Shown one piece after another: positions 11,288 through 26,700 of a DNA stretch of 64,000 bases. The position numbers and the translations under genes were made by a program. The number at the start of each line of letters is the position of its first letter. The stretch's first letter is position 1. The notes beneath the pieces are model-generated. The model searched no databases, was not told the origin of the DNA, and saw only the letters and a program-made list of their open reading frames with translations. Origin of the DNA: Epinephelus fuscoguttatus (Eukaryota; Chordata; Actinopteri; Perciformes; Serranidae). The stretch lies in NCBI RefSeq assembly GCF_011397635.1, contig NC_064762.1, forward strand, positions 20,175,479 through 20,239,478, in the 5' to 3' direction.

Positions 11288-14200
11288 GTTATTCTGCAAT
11301 TATTTTGTCTTATTTTCTGCCCTCTTTTTTTTTGGTTTTTAGTTTCTCCCGGTGTGCTCGCGCGGGGACGGGAGGGGGGAGGCGGCGGCGGGGGCAAGGT
11401 GCAACGTGATTGTTGTTCCAAACCCTTACAAAAAAAAAAAAAAAAAAAAAAAAAACCCCGACCTGAACCGCCCCTGCCGAGCCGAGCACCGTCTCTCACC
11501 ATGTTGCGCTGCATTAACGCACAGCCTGTGCATTGTTCCAGCCTATATGCTCCTCTGCTTCTCCTAAAGCTCGAGGAACCATGTGTACACCTGCCTGTTT
11601 TTTTTTTTTTTGTGTGTGTGTGTGTGTGTATGTGTGTGTGGATCCCGTAGCATGCAACTCCACACACTGCTGTGGATGCACGAGACAAAAAAAAATCCAC
11701 AAGTTGCACGAGTCCGAGCCGATCATGTGTCAGGCACTCACAAACAACTTTCCTTTTTTTTTTTGTTTGAGGGAATGTTTGATGCACCACGCGCCCCTCC
11801 TGATGTCGAAAAAATACAAGTGTAGGAAATTTCTACCGGCCCTGAACTTCACATACAAGTGGAGGGGATTCCCCCACGCTTCTTGAAGAAGTTTTTTTTC
11901 CATGCACACCCCCCCCCCCCTTCTGAAATTAAACTTATATAAACCTTTTACGCACGCCATGCTTTTGCTGTATCCTCCCCCCACCAGTGTGTGAAATAAG
12001 TTTGCTGCCTGTGTGTGTGTGTGTTTTGCAGGAGGGCCGGGTAAAGGTGGCGGAGAAGACCCCGCCAAGTCCACCGAGCAGGAGGACCGGACTCGACCTC
12101 AGATCCTGTCGGGATCGGGCTTCTGCAAATGGTTCAACGTCCGGATGGGCTTTGGATTTATCTCAATGACCAGCAGCGATGGGAGCCCCGTCGACCCCCC
12201 TCTGGATGTTTTCGTCCACCAAGTAAGTCCAAAAAAAACACCCCACCTCAATGAAAACATCTGCAGCGTGTGGATGTGATTCCTCCTCCTGCTCTTTTTA
12301 CTTTTATTTCCTTCCAACATTTCCACTGTCACCTCAAACCCCATCTTGCTCCCTGCACCCTCCCTCTTTTATTTCTCCTCCCAGCACCCTTGTATCATCC
12401 GGATGTTTTGCATTGCCCAACACGTTACTGTGTAATCACACGTTGTCCACGGGCTTGGAAAGGAAGAAAAAAAAAAACACGTTTAAGTTTCCTCTTTAGG
12501 AGCCACATGCGTCCTAGGCTGTCCCCTCCCTCGCTTCCCTCTGCACTGTAAAGGGAAGGGGAGAAATGTCGTGTGGCTGTGACACGGTTAGTTTCACACT
12601 TGGCTCTAATGGACAGCAGAAGCTGGCTTGATATGAGGCCAGCTAACATGTCGGAAAGCATGTTCTTTAACAGAGGAGAAAAGAAAGTGTGCACTCTCCT
12701 GCAGCTCTGGAAGCTTCCTCTGCTGCTGCTGTTGCTGCTGTGTTCTGGATGGATCTGCAACACTCCCCCTTTTTCTTTTTACGCACTGTTTTGCACCGCA
12801 TGTTGATTTATTGTGTATGGAGTTCATTTCTGAGGCTTTGTTTTCGACTTATTCTGCAGCCACACAAAGAGCCTCCAAGCTGCCTCCACGTTTTTTAATC
12901 GCCCTTCTTTCTGTTTTGTTTTTACGGTCCCTGTAAAGTGGCTTTTAAAATAGTGGCGAGGGAACGAGAGAGGATGAGGAAAGGCATTTTCACCATTTTT
13001 ATTTGACACCCTCCCCTTGAGGTGTCTTTATTGTGGGCTCACGGGATGTTGTGCTGAACTGGTGGGAAGAAGGAGGGGGAGCATATCGGGGGTCAGATGT
13101 CAGCAGGGATGTAGTGGTGGATAAAAAAGGGTACTCTGATCACTATGAGGGAAACTAGGAGGATTAGGAAATGTAAATTATAGTGTCATGAAGGCATTGT
13201 TTATTTCCTCATCTGCCCTTTCTTATGGAAGTGGAATAACTTTAATTTTTATGATTTTTTTTTTTTTTTTTTTTTGAAAAGTTGCTGGACTAAAATAGAA
13301 AGTGGGGCCTCTTCAGTTTGGCAAAAAAAGATTTAGTTAACCTATTTGTTGTGCCTCAGCTGTACACCAGAAATGAGGTCTTTAATACTGCTATATTTAA
13401 CTTTCCTCCATGCTGCATTCACTTCCCTTTTTATTTTGCTATTTTTATATGTTTTATTTTTTAATCAATGACACATTATTGTCCTTGACCTGTCGTTTAC
13501 GCCTTCTGATCATTATAAAAGCGCCATTTTTCCATGTAAAGTTATTTATTTAATTATATATAATGACAGTCAAGGCCATAGCGTTCATTGTAAACAATTT
13601 TTTTTACACTTTTATTTAAGCAGGTAAATTGTGCTCAAGAGTGACCTGGCAAAGAGGGCAAGTTACAGCAAGGCAAACAGACATATACAACTGTCATATG
13701 CAACAAATAAATAAAAATGACAGCATGCAATTAACATGAAACACATGAAACAGAGGATTTAGGATCCTCTGCTTGAAAATTTGAAGCTTTGAACACGTGA
13801 TTTGCTTCATTTTGATGAATATTTATGCACTAATTGTGTTTTCTGCTTCAATTTATGCAGCAAATGTTTTAATTTTGTCACTAAAAGGTGACGCAAATGC
13901 ACATTTTTTTAAAAATAAGGAGCGCTACCCCCTGAAATGTACACCTGCCAGTACAAATCAATTTAGATCTGAAATAATTTGAATTTTCAAGTGAAGTTGT
14001 CGCTTAGAAAAAACCCCATTTTTAGTGAATCATGTTCACACAATACATCGACCTCTGCTTCATCTTTCTCCCTGGATTATCATGTGTAGGTCTACGTCAA
14101 AAAATGCACTTTAACAGCCTTTGTGTATGTGTGTGTATCCATTTTTTATATATGCATGCACCGTAGAGGCTGAGGAAAGTGCATATTGCAGGGTTGCGTT

Positions 14201-17200
14201 ATCAGTTTTTTTCCCCTGATTGATTCTTTCATATTGTGGCTCCATCGACTCAAACGGGCTGCATTTACCTACATACTCCAGGCTCCTGATTTCCCTGCTG
14301 GCCGGAGACTTTTTAGAAGTGGATCAGGCCAGTGAGAGATGGAAGGTGTAGCAGAAGTCACATAAACGCTGTCTGTCTCAGCAGTTTGTTACCTATAGGA
14401 CAGCACTGGTGCCATATAGGTGTCTGCGGGATTACTCTCCAGCTAGTGAAGTGGTAATAAAGGTGTAGATATTAAATTGGCTGCAGCTATTAACTGTTTC
14501 TGCTCAGGGTGATGGCTTTCTGTAATTGCGTGCGTACATGATGGGGAGGAAAAAAAATGCAAATTGTTCCACTAAATCCCTTTTTTACATGAATTAGCTC
14601 GCATACAATGAATCATATGTTTACACTAGTGCGTTTCTCTCCCGTGTTTCCAGCTACATGTTTACCATAATACAGCTGTCATTACACACAAAGAGCAGAC
14701 AATATGCATTCATAAGCACATTGTCATATTGGATGCAAAACACCCCATTCCTTTGCAAGTATTTGCATATACACACTCATTAAGTCAGTCACTCATTCTC
14801 TCTCTTGACTGTTTTGCCTCTCTGTTTCTCTGCTGTCAGCCTGGAGACATTTGGACATATTGATGCCGTCTCAGTGTCTGGGAAGTGTTCATTGAATTAA
14901 AAATGCTTCAGGTTGTCTTTTAGGTTGGTAATAAGCACGGGGAGTGTTTCTCTGAAATGTGTGACACGCGTAAAGAGCAGAGCTTTATTGTACACACTGT
15001 TGAAAGAGAGTTTGCTTGACACAGAGGTCAGGCGGTGTATTCTGCATTTATGATACAAGGTTAATTGTCTCATACTGTAAAAAGAATAGTGGATGTGTTG
15101 CAGGTTTATTCCTGCACACTTCCCCTATATGTATAGGCTGAGGTAAGAACGATGGGGAGGGGAAGAGGGAGCATGAGGACAGGAGAAAGAGGGGGAGAGA
15201 GCGAGAGGAGGAGTTTTCCTAGGAGAGGGAAAGAGGAGGGATGTGGGAAAAAATAAGTGTTGGTGAGGGGTGGTGGTGGTGAAGGGGGGGAAGGGTGGGC
15301 GGGTGGGGGGTGCTAGTGGTAGTCGAGGAGGAAAACATGAGCGAGAGGTTGGAAAAAGACGAGTGAGTGAAAGAGCAGGAGGTAAGGGAGAGGGGAGGGT
15401 GAGAGTGTGTGTGTGTGAGTCAGCGAGAGGGTCCCCGCCCGACCACGAGTTCTCTTCCTGGGAGGCCTCTTCATCAGGGCTCCTATCTGATCACTTCCTT
15501 TTAGAAGGTGTGTGTGAGAGCGAGTAATTAAGCTTCTTCACCCGTTTTTTTTTTTTTTTTTACCTCTCCGCTTGGCGATTCGGCACACAAAGCCGTTTCA
15601 TTATCTCTGTTTGTCAACCCCTTCTCTACCTGGACTGAGTGTTTTTCTGTGTGGAAGTGTGTGTGGAAGTGTGTGTGTGTGAGTGAGTGTGTGTGTGCGA
15701 GTTCCTGCTGGGACACGGGGGGTGCTCTCTCCTCGGGCATTCTTTTAAAAAGAGGAATTTCTTTAAAGACAAAAAGGCAGGAGGGTTGGGTGGGGTGAGG
15801 GGGTGTGTGTGGCGGTGAGGTGGGAGGCTGCTTGCCCTTTGTCGGTAATCAGTTTGAAATGTTGAACAGTTTGCTGCTGCCGCTGCCGCTATTCTCCTGA
15901 AATCTCCAGAGTGTGTGTTCAATTTATGGAGCCCCTGCGAGTGTGTGTGTGGCTCTTACTTTCTGCTCTTAACCACCAGGTTGTTGATGTCTACATGTGA
16001 ACCGTTGTAGGATGTTTGAGGTTTTTCCAAGTGTGTGTGTGTGTGTGTGCGTGCGTGAGAGAGAGTGTGTGTGTTTTGTGTAGCGAGGTTAAAGTGGGCC
16101 CCTAGTGAGATTAACCTCTGGTCCGTGTCACCGTTTGGCATGCAGGCCCCACCCATCTCTGCCTCCAGATAGCCAGTATCAGGCTTTGTCTCTCCTGCAG
16201 CCACACTATCCCACCCCCCACCACCACCCACACCACCACCACCACCACCACCACCCCCACACAACCTCCTCCTCCTCCTCCACCAACCCACCCTTCTCTT
16301 CTGCACATCAAAAAACGCAAAAGAAGAAGAAAGACTAGTCATGTGACTTCCTTTTGAGGAGCTGGCCACATACAGCGGAGATGATTGGTAATTGGAAAGG
16401 TGGCGGAGTAGAAAGCAGAGCAGGGCTAAAAACAAGTTGCAGTTCACCTGGAACACAAAGAGAGCGCCTGCAGAGTGTTGGCTGTGTTTGCACCCTCGCG
16501 CATTTATTTATTTCATTTGATTTAAAGCATCTGAGCAGGCTGAAACATTTAACAATTAAAATACGGAAAAAGCCAAGGCAAACAGTGAAGTAGTTTTTTG
16601 AAAGAGGCTTTTTTTCCTTCACTTTTAAGTTCACGATTTTATTTGAAGAACAAATCGTCACATTTAAGATGAAGAAAAGGAACATTTTTGCTTCAAAAAT
16701 ATGCAAAACAATTAATTAATTACCAAAATAGGCGCAGATTAGTTTCCTATCAGTCGATTAACAAACTAATCATTTCAAAAATATCAAGAAAAAACAATTT
16801 AAAAGAATATTTAGAGTTAAGATTTGGGTGTTTGAAGCTGAAATCACCCACGGCCAATTTCTATTCATAAAGGTGTGGAAAAAAAGATTAAAAAAATAAC
16901 TTTTCTCAAATGCAAAACATGCTTGTCACAAAGCATAAGACTCAGACGATGAGAGATAATGTGTAAAAATGAGAACACTTAGTCGTGCTTTGATCATATT
17001 AATCTCTTCATATCAACACCATAAGAAAGCTAATCAGCTAATAGGCATCATCCCACTTCAGACATGCGACATGCTAACGCCTGCAGGTTGGATTCAGTGC
17101 CAAAATACACACAAGAAAGAAAAACAGCTGCTGGATTCTGTCTTGCGAGTGTAGTGTGCTGCAACAAAATCAATTAAATAATGATTTTGATTTAGAGCAT

Positions 17201-19888
17201 GTGCAGCAATAATGTTGCTCGTACAGCTTAAACTAGGGACTGCTGATGAAAACTAAGCTTTCAGCTAACTTGGGTGCATTAGGGTTGCAGTGGTATAACA
17301 ATTTATGATTATTATGACGTGTACATTAGCCTGTCTGCGGTGTTGAAAAAGAAAGCATCCGGAAGGAGAGTCTCATCTACGTGTGTGTATCTCCTGTCCT
17401 CCTCGATTTTATACACACACTATCACTAAGAGTAAAAGTTAAATAAATAATGAAGCGTATGTTCAAAGCAAAAAAATACTGTTTTGAAAAACTGTTTTCA
17501 TTCCCTTAAGCTTCGTCATCAGTGATAATATTAATAGTAATAATTGTGTAGCACCTGTTATACTGCGAAACTGTGAAAATCTCATATTGTTGCATTTACA
17601 TTTGTTTGAATTTTGATTATATAGATCATCCCTTTTCAACTTAAAATAATTAAACTACATCAAACTGGCTGTATCTTGGTCAGACCACTCTGGATTAGCG
17701 TATCCCTTTAAGTCCAAAGTTGTGTTTACTACGACTTCTATTGCACGTCTGTCCATCCTGGAAGAACGATCCCTCCTCAGCTGCTCTTCCTGAGGTGTAT
17801 ACCATTGTCTCTTTCCCTGTTAAAGGGTATTTTTGGGGGGAGTTTTTCCTTATCCGCTGTGAGGGTCCAAGGACAGAGGGATGTGATTTGTGATATTGGG
17901 CTTTATAAATAGAATTGAAATTGAATTGAATTACTGGGGGATCGGTCGCAAATACTAAACATATCCAAGTGTGCATTTTCTGTTATTATTGTGCGTCTAA
18001 TAGCTGTCTGTCGGGCTATTTGAAGACACTGGAAGAATGGGTTAATGCAATGGTGGAAATGGCGTCTCATGAATGTATGCTCAGTAGAATAAATGGCGAT
18101 CAGGAGAAAGGAGCGTCTCCTGGACACATATCAAAATGGAGGACAAGCCTACATAGCTAACAGAGATGTACCAATACCACTTTTTCATTCCCGATACCGA
18201 TTCCAATCCCTGAACCTTAGGTATTTGCCGATACCGAGTACCGATCCAATACCAGCACGTGAAATAAAAATGGATGGGATATGAATTGTTTTATGTCTCA
18301 ACTCCTAAAACTCTATGTAAAATATTAAATAAATACATAACAGTAGAATGAATGCCATAAAACTTTTTTTTTAAATTATTGTTATCCATCCAGTGTTGAC
18401 ACAAATCAAGACACAGGTTAAAGTGCAGCCACACAATTAGGTAAAAAAACATTTTAAAGGCTACAGTAGAATGCTTTTTAAACTCTGTTCCATTTCTGTT
18501 TTGTTTGCCTGTACCGTGCGTTTGCATAACAACGTGAGGCATTACGTGGTATCAGATTGGTCATAGGCTGTACTCGCCGATAACCCGATACCGCATTTTA
18601 GGCAGTATCGGAGGCATTTCCGAAACTGGTATCGGGATCGGTACAACTCTAATAATTACTTTCTCTGTGGTTATCTGACCCTGTCGTGGAGTTGACCTCC
18701 ATATTACGAAAAATACGTGCCTTGTATTTTTGTATGCCCGCAAAATAATATATGTATGCCATGTACCGAGCCTTTTAAACCAAGAAAAAGTTTAATTATA
18801 TTTACAGTTTTTTTTTTAAACTATGGCAAATGCAGGTAATATCTGAAGGAATGAGTCTGTGTTAATACTGTACCTTGAAACCAAGTTTAGTATCTTAAAA
18901 TGTTTCACAATACCATGTAAGAAGCTTTTTATTTGTATAATAATGGAAATAATTTTCAGTGAGTAGGTGTCACATTCTCATATAGCTATATATTGGATTT
19001 TTAAAGCAGCACACCCATTTGTGTAAAACCAGATTTGAGCGTGTGCTTGTGTTTTGAATGCTCCAGTTATTAGCAGGGCCGTGTGTTTTATCACTAGTCA
19101 CCTCAGTGAGGTTCATTTCCCCCCTCTCGTGCTGACAAACGCAGCGAGATGATCTAGTGCTTCCTCCCTCAGATCAAATATTTGCCCCCGTCATAATCGA
19201 GGGGTGTTGGATGTTGTTAATTTGAAGCAGGGGAAACATGAAGTCTTTTTAGTGTTTGATGGGGGGTTGGGCCGGGTTCAAGGGTCAGGGCCGCTAATGA
19301 CAACGTGTTGAGGAGGGCTGGGGTGTCAGCGTCATAAGAGAGGCTCTGTTGACGGGTCTCCTCGACGTGTTGTGTGTGTGTGCGTGTTTTTTCTTCCTTG
19401 TTCTCCTCCTTCTTCATCCAGTGTTCTCACTCCTTTTCTCTCTCTCGTCTTTCTTCTTTGGTTTATATGCGTCCTGTTGGGTTATGTCCATCTGAGCTGA
19501 TCTGGCCCAGCTTCGTCCACTTAGCATTTCCTGTGTGTAAAAAGCTACTTAATGGCACCACGCCACATGGTGACCGCCATCTCCCTCACCCCCTACACAC
19601 CCCCTTTTTCCCTCTCAATGCGAGCACGATCCAGCATGCGGCTCTGCGTGGGCCACCTCTGATTTAAAGCATCCCATAATTAGCCATTCCATAGCCGGTG
19701 GTCGCCACGGAGAGAGGCTGGTTGGAGAATGGTGGGTGTCCTCTCTCTCTCTCTCCGCTTCCCCATCCCCTCACATTACAGCTTCCTGTATTGATTGCTG
19801 GGCCTGGTGATGACGAGGGCCTGGCTGATGAAAAGGAGGGCTATTTCTATCCAGGATGTTGGAGTCCGTATTGATCGCTGGCTCCTTC

Positions 19889-19928
<40 letters not shown>

Positions 19929-20748
19929 CCATAGGAAGATATTTATTACATATAAGGAAGCTCGTAAGCATAATCAAGCCATCTCGGAGTCGGTATCCAT
20001 TTTGTTGGCTCAGTTTCTTCACTTTTGAGGATGACAGTAGCGGCTGGTGGCTCTGAGTCAGAGCGCTGAGAGCTGGTGTGGTCCACCAGTCGGGCAGGGG
20101 GTGGTGCTGCGATGGTTATACCACTGACCCCCGGATTTCTGCTGCTGACCTGTGGGGCTCCTGATCAAATGGGGGTTTTGTTCCTGGGCTCCCCCCAGGT
20201 CCAGCCACTGATCAGGAGTTGCTCCTCCATTGGAGCTGAACAGAATGCGCTGGAGGCATTTCCATGAACCTCCCCCCACCACCACCACCTCCTCCTCCTC
20301 CGCCTCCTCCAAACTCCCTCCCTCATCCACCACCCCCTGCTCCAGGCCACTCCTCCATTTTGTGTTCACCCTCTCTCTCTCTTTCCCTCTCTCTCTCTCT
20401 CTCTCTCTCTCTCACGTTCTCTCGTTCCCTCTCCGCGGCCGTGCCCTTTCCTGACCTCTGTGCGTAAACTGAAACGGGTCAGGACACCCGCCAGGTCACT
20501 TGAGAGGAGGGGACTCGGGTTACAGGTTCAGATTTGTGAAGTTTTTCTTTTTTTTTTTTTTTTTACACACACACCAGCATGGAGACACACACACATGTAA
20601 ATCCACATGCTGCGTTTTATTACGTAATTGTGGAGCGACTGAGCTGCTGCAAGCCCATGCTTCAGAAATGTAGCTCATCTGAGACGTGAAGGCGTGAGTG
20701 TGATACCACGTCTCATATGGAGGACGTGTGTGAGTGAGTGTGTGTGTT

Positions 20749-20782
<34 letters not shown>

Positions 20783-23700
20783 TGTGTTTTCCTGCATTTC
20801 TGCAGAACAAAAGGGGTTGTGTGGTTTCCTCACTGGTGCATTGTGGGCATTGACGGGGTTGAAGAGGGGGTAGGGTGCTGAGACAAACCACTCAACTTTG
20901 ACCTGGAGAGCCATGCTGCCTGTGGACTGAAGACAGGAGAGGAACAGGAAGGGCTCATGCGCCGTACGGTCTGAGAGACGAGTCGATGACTATTCATCAT
21001 TATTCAGAATCCGTTTTGTTTTGCGGGGGGATGGGTGCAATTTTTTATTCACTTTCGACTGATTTGTGCTGCAGGAGTGCCTCTCAGTCATTCGGATGGT
21101 CTAATGATGGTAATCATAAAATCAATTGGGGGTTTTAATTTGAATGAGCAGGTTTCTGACCGCTTCAGGTTGTGTATTCCAAAAAAAACAAAGCCAGGTT
21201 TGGTGTGTGCACGTCGTTGCAGTTTTGGTTGATACATTAATAAATTATCGATTGTCGAATCTGGGAATTCACAGTTTTTGCTGCAGAGCAACTCCACATC
21301 GATCTTTATCGCATAAAGCCATAAGCTCAGCTCGTAACTGCCCTCATCATCCCTCCTGTTTTACTCCACCTCTTACATCTGTTGTGCACAATCTCATTTC
21401 CATTCCCCGATTCTCGTCCTTTCCTCAAAGCCAAATCCAATACCTGAATGCCCAAAATGGACAAGCCCTCCATCAGAAAATCGACTAGCAGCAGAGTGGC
21501 CCTGGCTGCAGCCCGCACTGACTGCAGGGAGAGAGTCAGGCGGGACAGCGGCGAGGGAGAGCAGTGAATTAATATTTGGCAAATTATTTATGGCGAGCAT
21601 TTTAAATTTTGAAAATAAAAAATGTCTAAATGAGTAAAAAGAAGTTGGATGTAAAGGCTCCAGGGACAGTGATTCTGTATATGTTTTAGTGAGGAATACG
21701 ATTTAAAAAAACAAACAAACAAACAAACAAACAAAAAAAAAAAACATATTTCCAGGGGTGTAGGCTTCATTTCAACATTGGTGGAGGACATATATGAAAC
21801 AGGAGGTTTGGGGTCCTCCTCTAGGAAATTCTGAGCATCAAACATTTTATTTGCTGCATCCAGTTTTTGCCTCTTCTGCCTCAGTTCATGGTGGAAATGT
21901 CTTAAATTTCATCAAAACAGAAGTTCTCTGCTGCCTTCATGTTTTCACTAACGAGACAAATGCATGTTCTAAATATTTAGGGGGGAAATCTCCCCTGTAT
22001 CCTCCCTGAAATTACACCTATGTCTATTTCATTTCCTTTAATCTGAGCCACTTTTGCTGCTTGTGGCTGCTTTTAAATTCTTTACCATTTGTAGCTACTT
22101 TTATTTAACATTTAGTCAAGATAAACAGTTATGTACTCAAAAATCTAGTGTAAAATGCACCCACATGTACACATTACTTAAAATTAACTAAAAAAAATGC
22201 ATATGCAAGTTTTTTTTTTTTTATTCTTTTTGCGCATACTTTATATTTCATGGTCCTTCATAAACATACATTTTTAGCAGCAGAATCTCAGTTCACACAC
22301 TAGCAACAAAAAAATTTTGTATCAACCTGTTTTCTTTTTAATCAAAAGTATTAAACAATTGTTTTAATGTATTAAATTTGTGTGTCATACAAAAAAATTT
22401 AGGTATACAGTTAAAGTTAGGAATAAAGCTAAACTTATTTGAGTTGTCTAAATCACTGCTTTTCAATCTGGGGGTTTCAAAACCCATTAGGTGTCTCCAA
22501 AGCGTCAAGGGGGCGTCACAAGGCCTTGATTTTTCTTGATTTTAAGAGGAGTAAGAAAACTTTTAAAGATTAAAAAATATATACAATAGGTCTATATTTG
22601 AGCATTTCATTCATTTCTGTTAATGATGCAGAACAACCACCGCTCCACCTGGCTTGGACTTGGCAAGGTGCTGGAAACAACAAACACAAAAACAAGTCCA
22701 AACTCATTGTTTCTTATTGTTTCACTTTATTGTTGAGATTCCAATCTGAAAGCTGAACAATAAAGTGTTTGGAAATCTTTTTCTACCAGTTTTTTACCAT
22801 TAATTTCTGTACGGGAAACTAAATGAATTAGTTAATATCAGAGTTTAGATTATTAATTATGATGTAAACTTAAAAATAATCTCACATGATAAAGGCACAG
22901 TAAAGATCTGAACACAAGCTGTAGTTACAGAGTCTTCACTCTCTGCTATACAGCTTCATCCTGCATCAAAAAAGTACACAGATAAAACAACTGAAGAGCT
23001 ATTAGAACAACGGCCATGTGTCAGAGAGACAAAAAAATTAATTTATGAAGTGTGTATGATTGTTAGCAGTTAAAAGAAATACACAAAATATAGACAATCA
23101 TATAAAAAGTCCCTTAAATATCAGGATAAACCCTCTCTGGTGCACTCATCACAGGAAGAAATCTGCTCAGAATTTACCCAAATTGCTTGTTTCACTGAAA
23201 CTTCCTGCAGTTATTTGGTTCAATATGTGGGTTAATTACACAATTAATCCGTTGTTTTTCACTATTACTGTTTTGCATTGAATATAATATGAAATATCAG
23301 CAAAATATGTCACTTATTTAGTTTACTTAAAAGTAGAGAAGGAGCACCTTAAGGAAAAAAATGTGAAGAACCACTGGTTTAAAATGTCAAAAATAATGGC
23401 TTTGTAATGTATTAGATGGCACTGCATGAAAATGTTCCTTTAAAATAACAGATATATTTAATTTAAATGAGTGAGATAACATTTTTACATCTTAGAAGCT
23501 TTTCATGCACACATAGAAGCCACATAATTACATTCTGCTGAGAGTTTTTAATTTTGCTGTGTTGGCGTTCAAAATTGACATTTCTCAGTCGAGCTGAAAA
23601 CTGTGCTAATTGATGCAAACATAATTCTTCTGTTTCTATTTTACTTTGTTACTACTTTATTTTGAATTTATTTTTTGAAGCTTATTCTGAACAAACTTGT

Positions 23701-26700
23701 CTTTTAAAGGCACACAGTGAAACTTTAATGTAATCCTCAATTTATCCTAATCTTCCACTTTTGTCTTTATGTCACAGCACAGTGGTATTCAGGCAGATAT
23801 CCATCATAGTGCAGTGAGCTCAGACACTATTCTTAGTTTGTAATTATTTCACACATCTTTTATCCCTCCTCTCACTGCTTTCTACATCCCCACCTTTTCA
23901 CTCTCCTACCTTTTCATTTATATCCTCTAATAGAGCACCTTTAGCTTCCTGTAACTGCAGTCGTTGACACAGACAGTATAGAAAAGGAAAAAAAAAAATG
24001 CTGCCGAGCACATTTTCTCTCCTTCCTGTATAGTCTCACATTTGATTCCCTCTGATCATTTGTTCCTCTCTCTTCCTCTTTCTCCTACACATCTGTGAAT
24101 TTACAGATAGGCTGCGGTGTTATTTATAGGCCTCTGTGTATAGTAGGTAGTAGGTTCGCTCTGCGCACTGCGTGCTCGTGTGGGTGTGTGTGTTTACCTA
24201 TGCCGAGATCTGCTGGGCTCGCTGCGATTCATGAAGGTCATGGATACAGTGTGCCTGTCAGCCGTCGGTTCTGTGCGATCAACAACACATAAATCATTGT
24301 CCGGTGGTTATGTAGTAACTAAATCAATAATGCCGATCATGTAGATAAGATGGATGGTGGATGTGCTGAGAGAAAATGATTGCACAGGGGCGCGACGTCT
24401 TTTCTCCCTTTTGCAAAAGGGAATAGGAAGTGGTGCCTCTGCGAAAAGTAGATAAAGGGAGTGAAGCAAGGACGCTGTGTGTGAGATAAAGTCTCTCTGT
24501 GCACAGACAGTTGGTGCAAACCACATACAGTCAATCCGCCATGTTTGAATGATGTCTCTCTGTGTACATTGTGTGCTGCTGGATGTTTGCCGCATGCAGC
24601 AGCGCATTGCGAGCCCCACAGTAAACTTCCCGGCGTTAATAAGAGTTGATTCTTCTGTGGCCGTTATTAAGGGATGAAAAGTGTCGACGGGGGGCCTGAT
24701 AATGCTCTCAGGCAACAACATTTGAGTGTGAAATTAGCTCTGCTGATATGCGGACTTACATAACATGACCGCCGAGCCTCACTGTATTCTAATAATTGAA
24801 AACCGAGGTATTAATTTGCGTCCTTTCATCAAAGAAATTACCTTTTTTGGGTCTCTTAACCTCTCACCTCCGCATTGAAGACGGTTTATGTATAAAGCAT
24901 GTGCTCTTTGTCAAGTTAATGTATCATTCGAGGTTAAAAAGCACCCAGTAGAGCCCACCAAGGTAAAGCACATCTTGATACCACTGTGTGTATGGAGCCT
25001 TTAAAAAACGACATATTGGAGAGATTTGAATTGCCTTTATAGAGCTCCCAAACGATTCATAACTCAAGGCCATGTGGGTTTGAGTGAGTCAGATATATAT
25101 TTTCTTACCACTGTGCTGCATTGAATTGTGCTCCGACAAAAGTCACAGGCACAAGCGCCCCATCAGAATTATTGTTATTGTCTCGCCCACAGAAACAGAC
25201 TTAACTTCCCGCTTTGAGTCTGAAGCTATAAGAGCTATAAGCGCCTGCCACTTTTAAATGGATAATTGCTTTCGTTCTCCCAACAGAGCAAACTGGTGAT
25301 GGAGGGCTTCCGCAGCTTAAAGGAGGGTGAGCAGGTGGAGTTCACCTATAAGAAGTCCTGTAAGGGCCTGGAGTCCCTGCGGGTGACCGGACCTGGTGGG
25401 GGACCCTGCGCAGGCAGCGAGAGGAGACCCAAAGGGAAGGTCCCACTCCAGAAACGCAAACCAAAGGGAGACCGGTGAGTGGGATAAAATTCTAAAATCA
25501 TTTTTATGTTTTCTACATCTGCAGGAATGTACTGATTCACATGCATGTATTCACACCTCACTAGGCTTCCAACAAAAGCTATATGTGAGCGTTGGTAGCT
25601 GGCATTCACCAAGCCTGGCTGCCTATAAGGGAGACATATGTTATATGTACATCTCACTGCAGACAGCCATTTCTGAGTGGGTTGAGATTATAGATTAAAT
25701 CTATTCAATCTGCCCGAGTACATGCCTGTTGCTATGGTTATTGTGCACCATAATAAGGAATTGAATAGGGCACTTTGCCTGCCTTTGCCGCTATTTTAAA
25801 TCAATTTGCCAGCTTTTACATTAGAGACGGCATTAGCACAGGGATGGATTGGGCTTATATGCATCTCAATGCGGCAGTGGGTCAATCAATTGTTTTGTCC
25901 TCACTAAAATCCTGAAGGGTGCTTTGCTAAAATCTGTCAGAGGGAGCCATATGGAGCTCCTTGAAAACGCCTGGTGGTTTTAAGCAGAGGAGGCTGTTTT
26001 CCTCCCGTCCTCCTGTTGACGGAGAACGACGTATAGCAAAACGCTGGCAGGCAGAGCCGAGCGTGTACTGTATATCTGCTGTAGGGAGGTGTCACATGAC
26101 CGCCATGCAGCATTTACATTAGAAAGTCCAGCTCTGCCACTCTTCATGTTGCTGCATCACAGCTGCTTCAGCTGTGTCGTCCCATTTTTTTTTTTTTTTT
26201 TTGCAAGGTGTGAAGAGAAAAGCTTTTGTTATAAAGCAGGAAACAGTATCTGTGAGAGAAGGCTCCCTGATTGTTTTACACAGCTGAATAATTCAGTTTA
26301 TTTGGGATAATTGATCCAGTGTTAGGTCAAGTGTCTCTACCTTCTCCTGAGGTGGCAACAAGGCGGTGTTGGATTCAGAGATGGCAGGTAGATGTCTGTG
26401 ATGTCATCTGTGTCTTTGTGAGCGTCGGCTCCTGTGGCAGTTACCGCTGCTCTGACCCCTGCTGGTCACTCTGTTATGCAACCCGACTATTGTGTGTGTA
26501 GTCCATTCTTTACACTGCTGCTGTGTGGCTCTCATCTCTGTGGGGCAGGGCTGCAGCATTAATGGGAATATGATTGAAATGGCAACATTGCCAAGTACAA
26601 TGTTCACCGCAGAGGCTGCAATTTATTGATAAAGGTAAAACGTGTAGCAGCAAACCTCTGTAAATGAAGCACTGTGGTGCTATAGAGATGCCTCGGCCTA

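Larger units (their letters stand above)
12223..25286 (+). other. lin28b intron 2
   Basis: 13.06 kb. Donor GTAAGT, acceptor TCTCCCAACAG. Contains many microsatellites, a hAT-like MITE (18161-18651), dispersed-repeat fragments (13785-13960, 17750-17935, 21755-22025) and much unassigned sequence. The last 700 bp before exon 3 (about 24560-25260) look single-copy. No further exon of either strand is recognised, and the open frames listed across it contain simple repeats or no domain. Confidence 0.85.

Noticed and set aside
11066..11790. Open frames of 194 and 188 residues around lin28b exon 1
   Set aside because: They run through GA, GT, poly(A) and C-rich simple sequence and across the exon 1 donor. 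No domain is present. The genuine coding part is the 10 bases at 11278.
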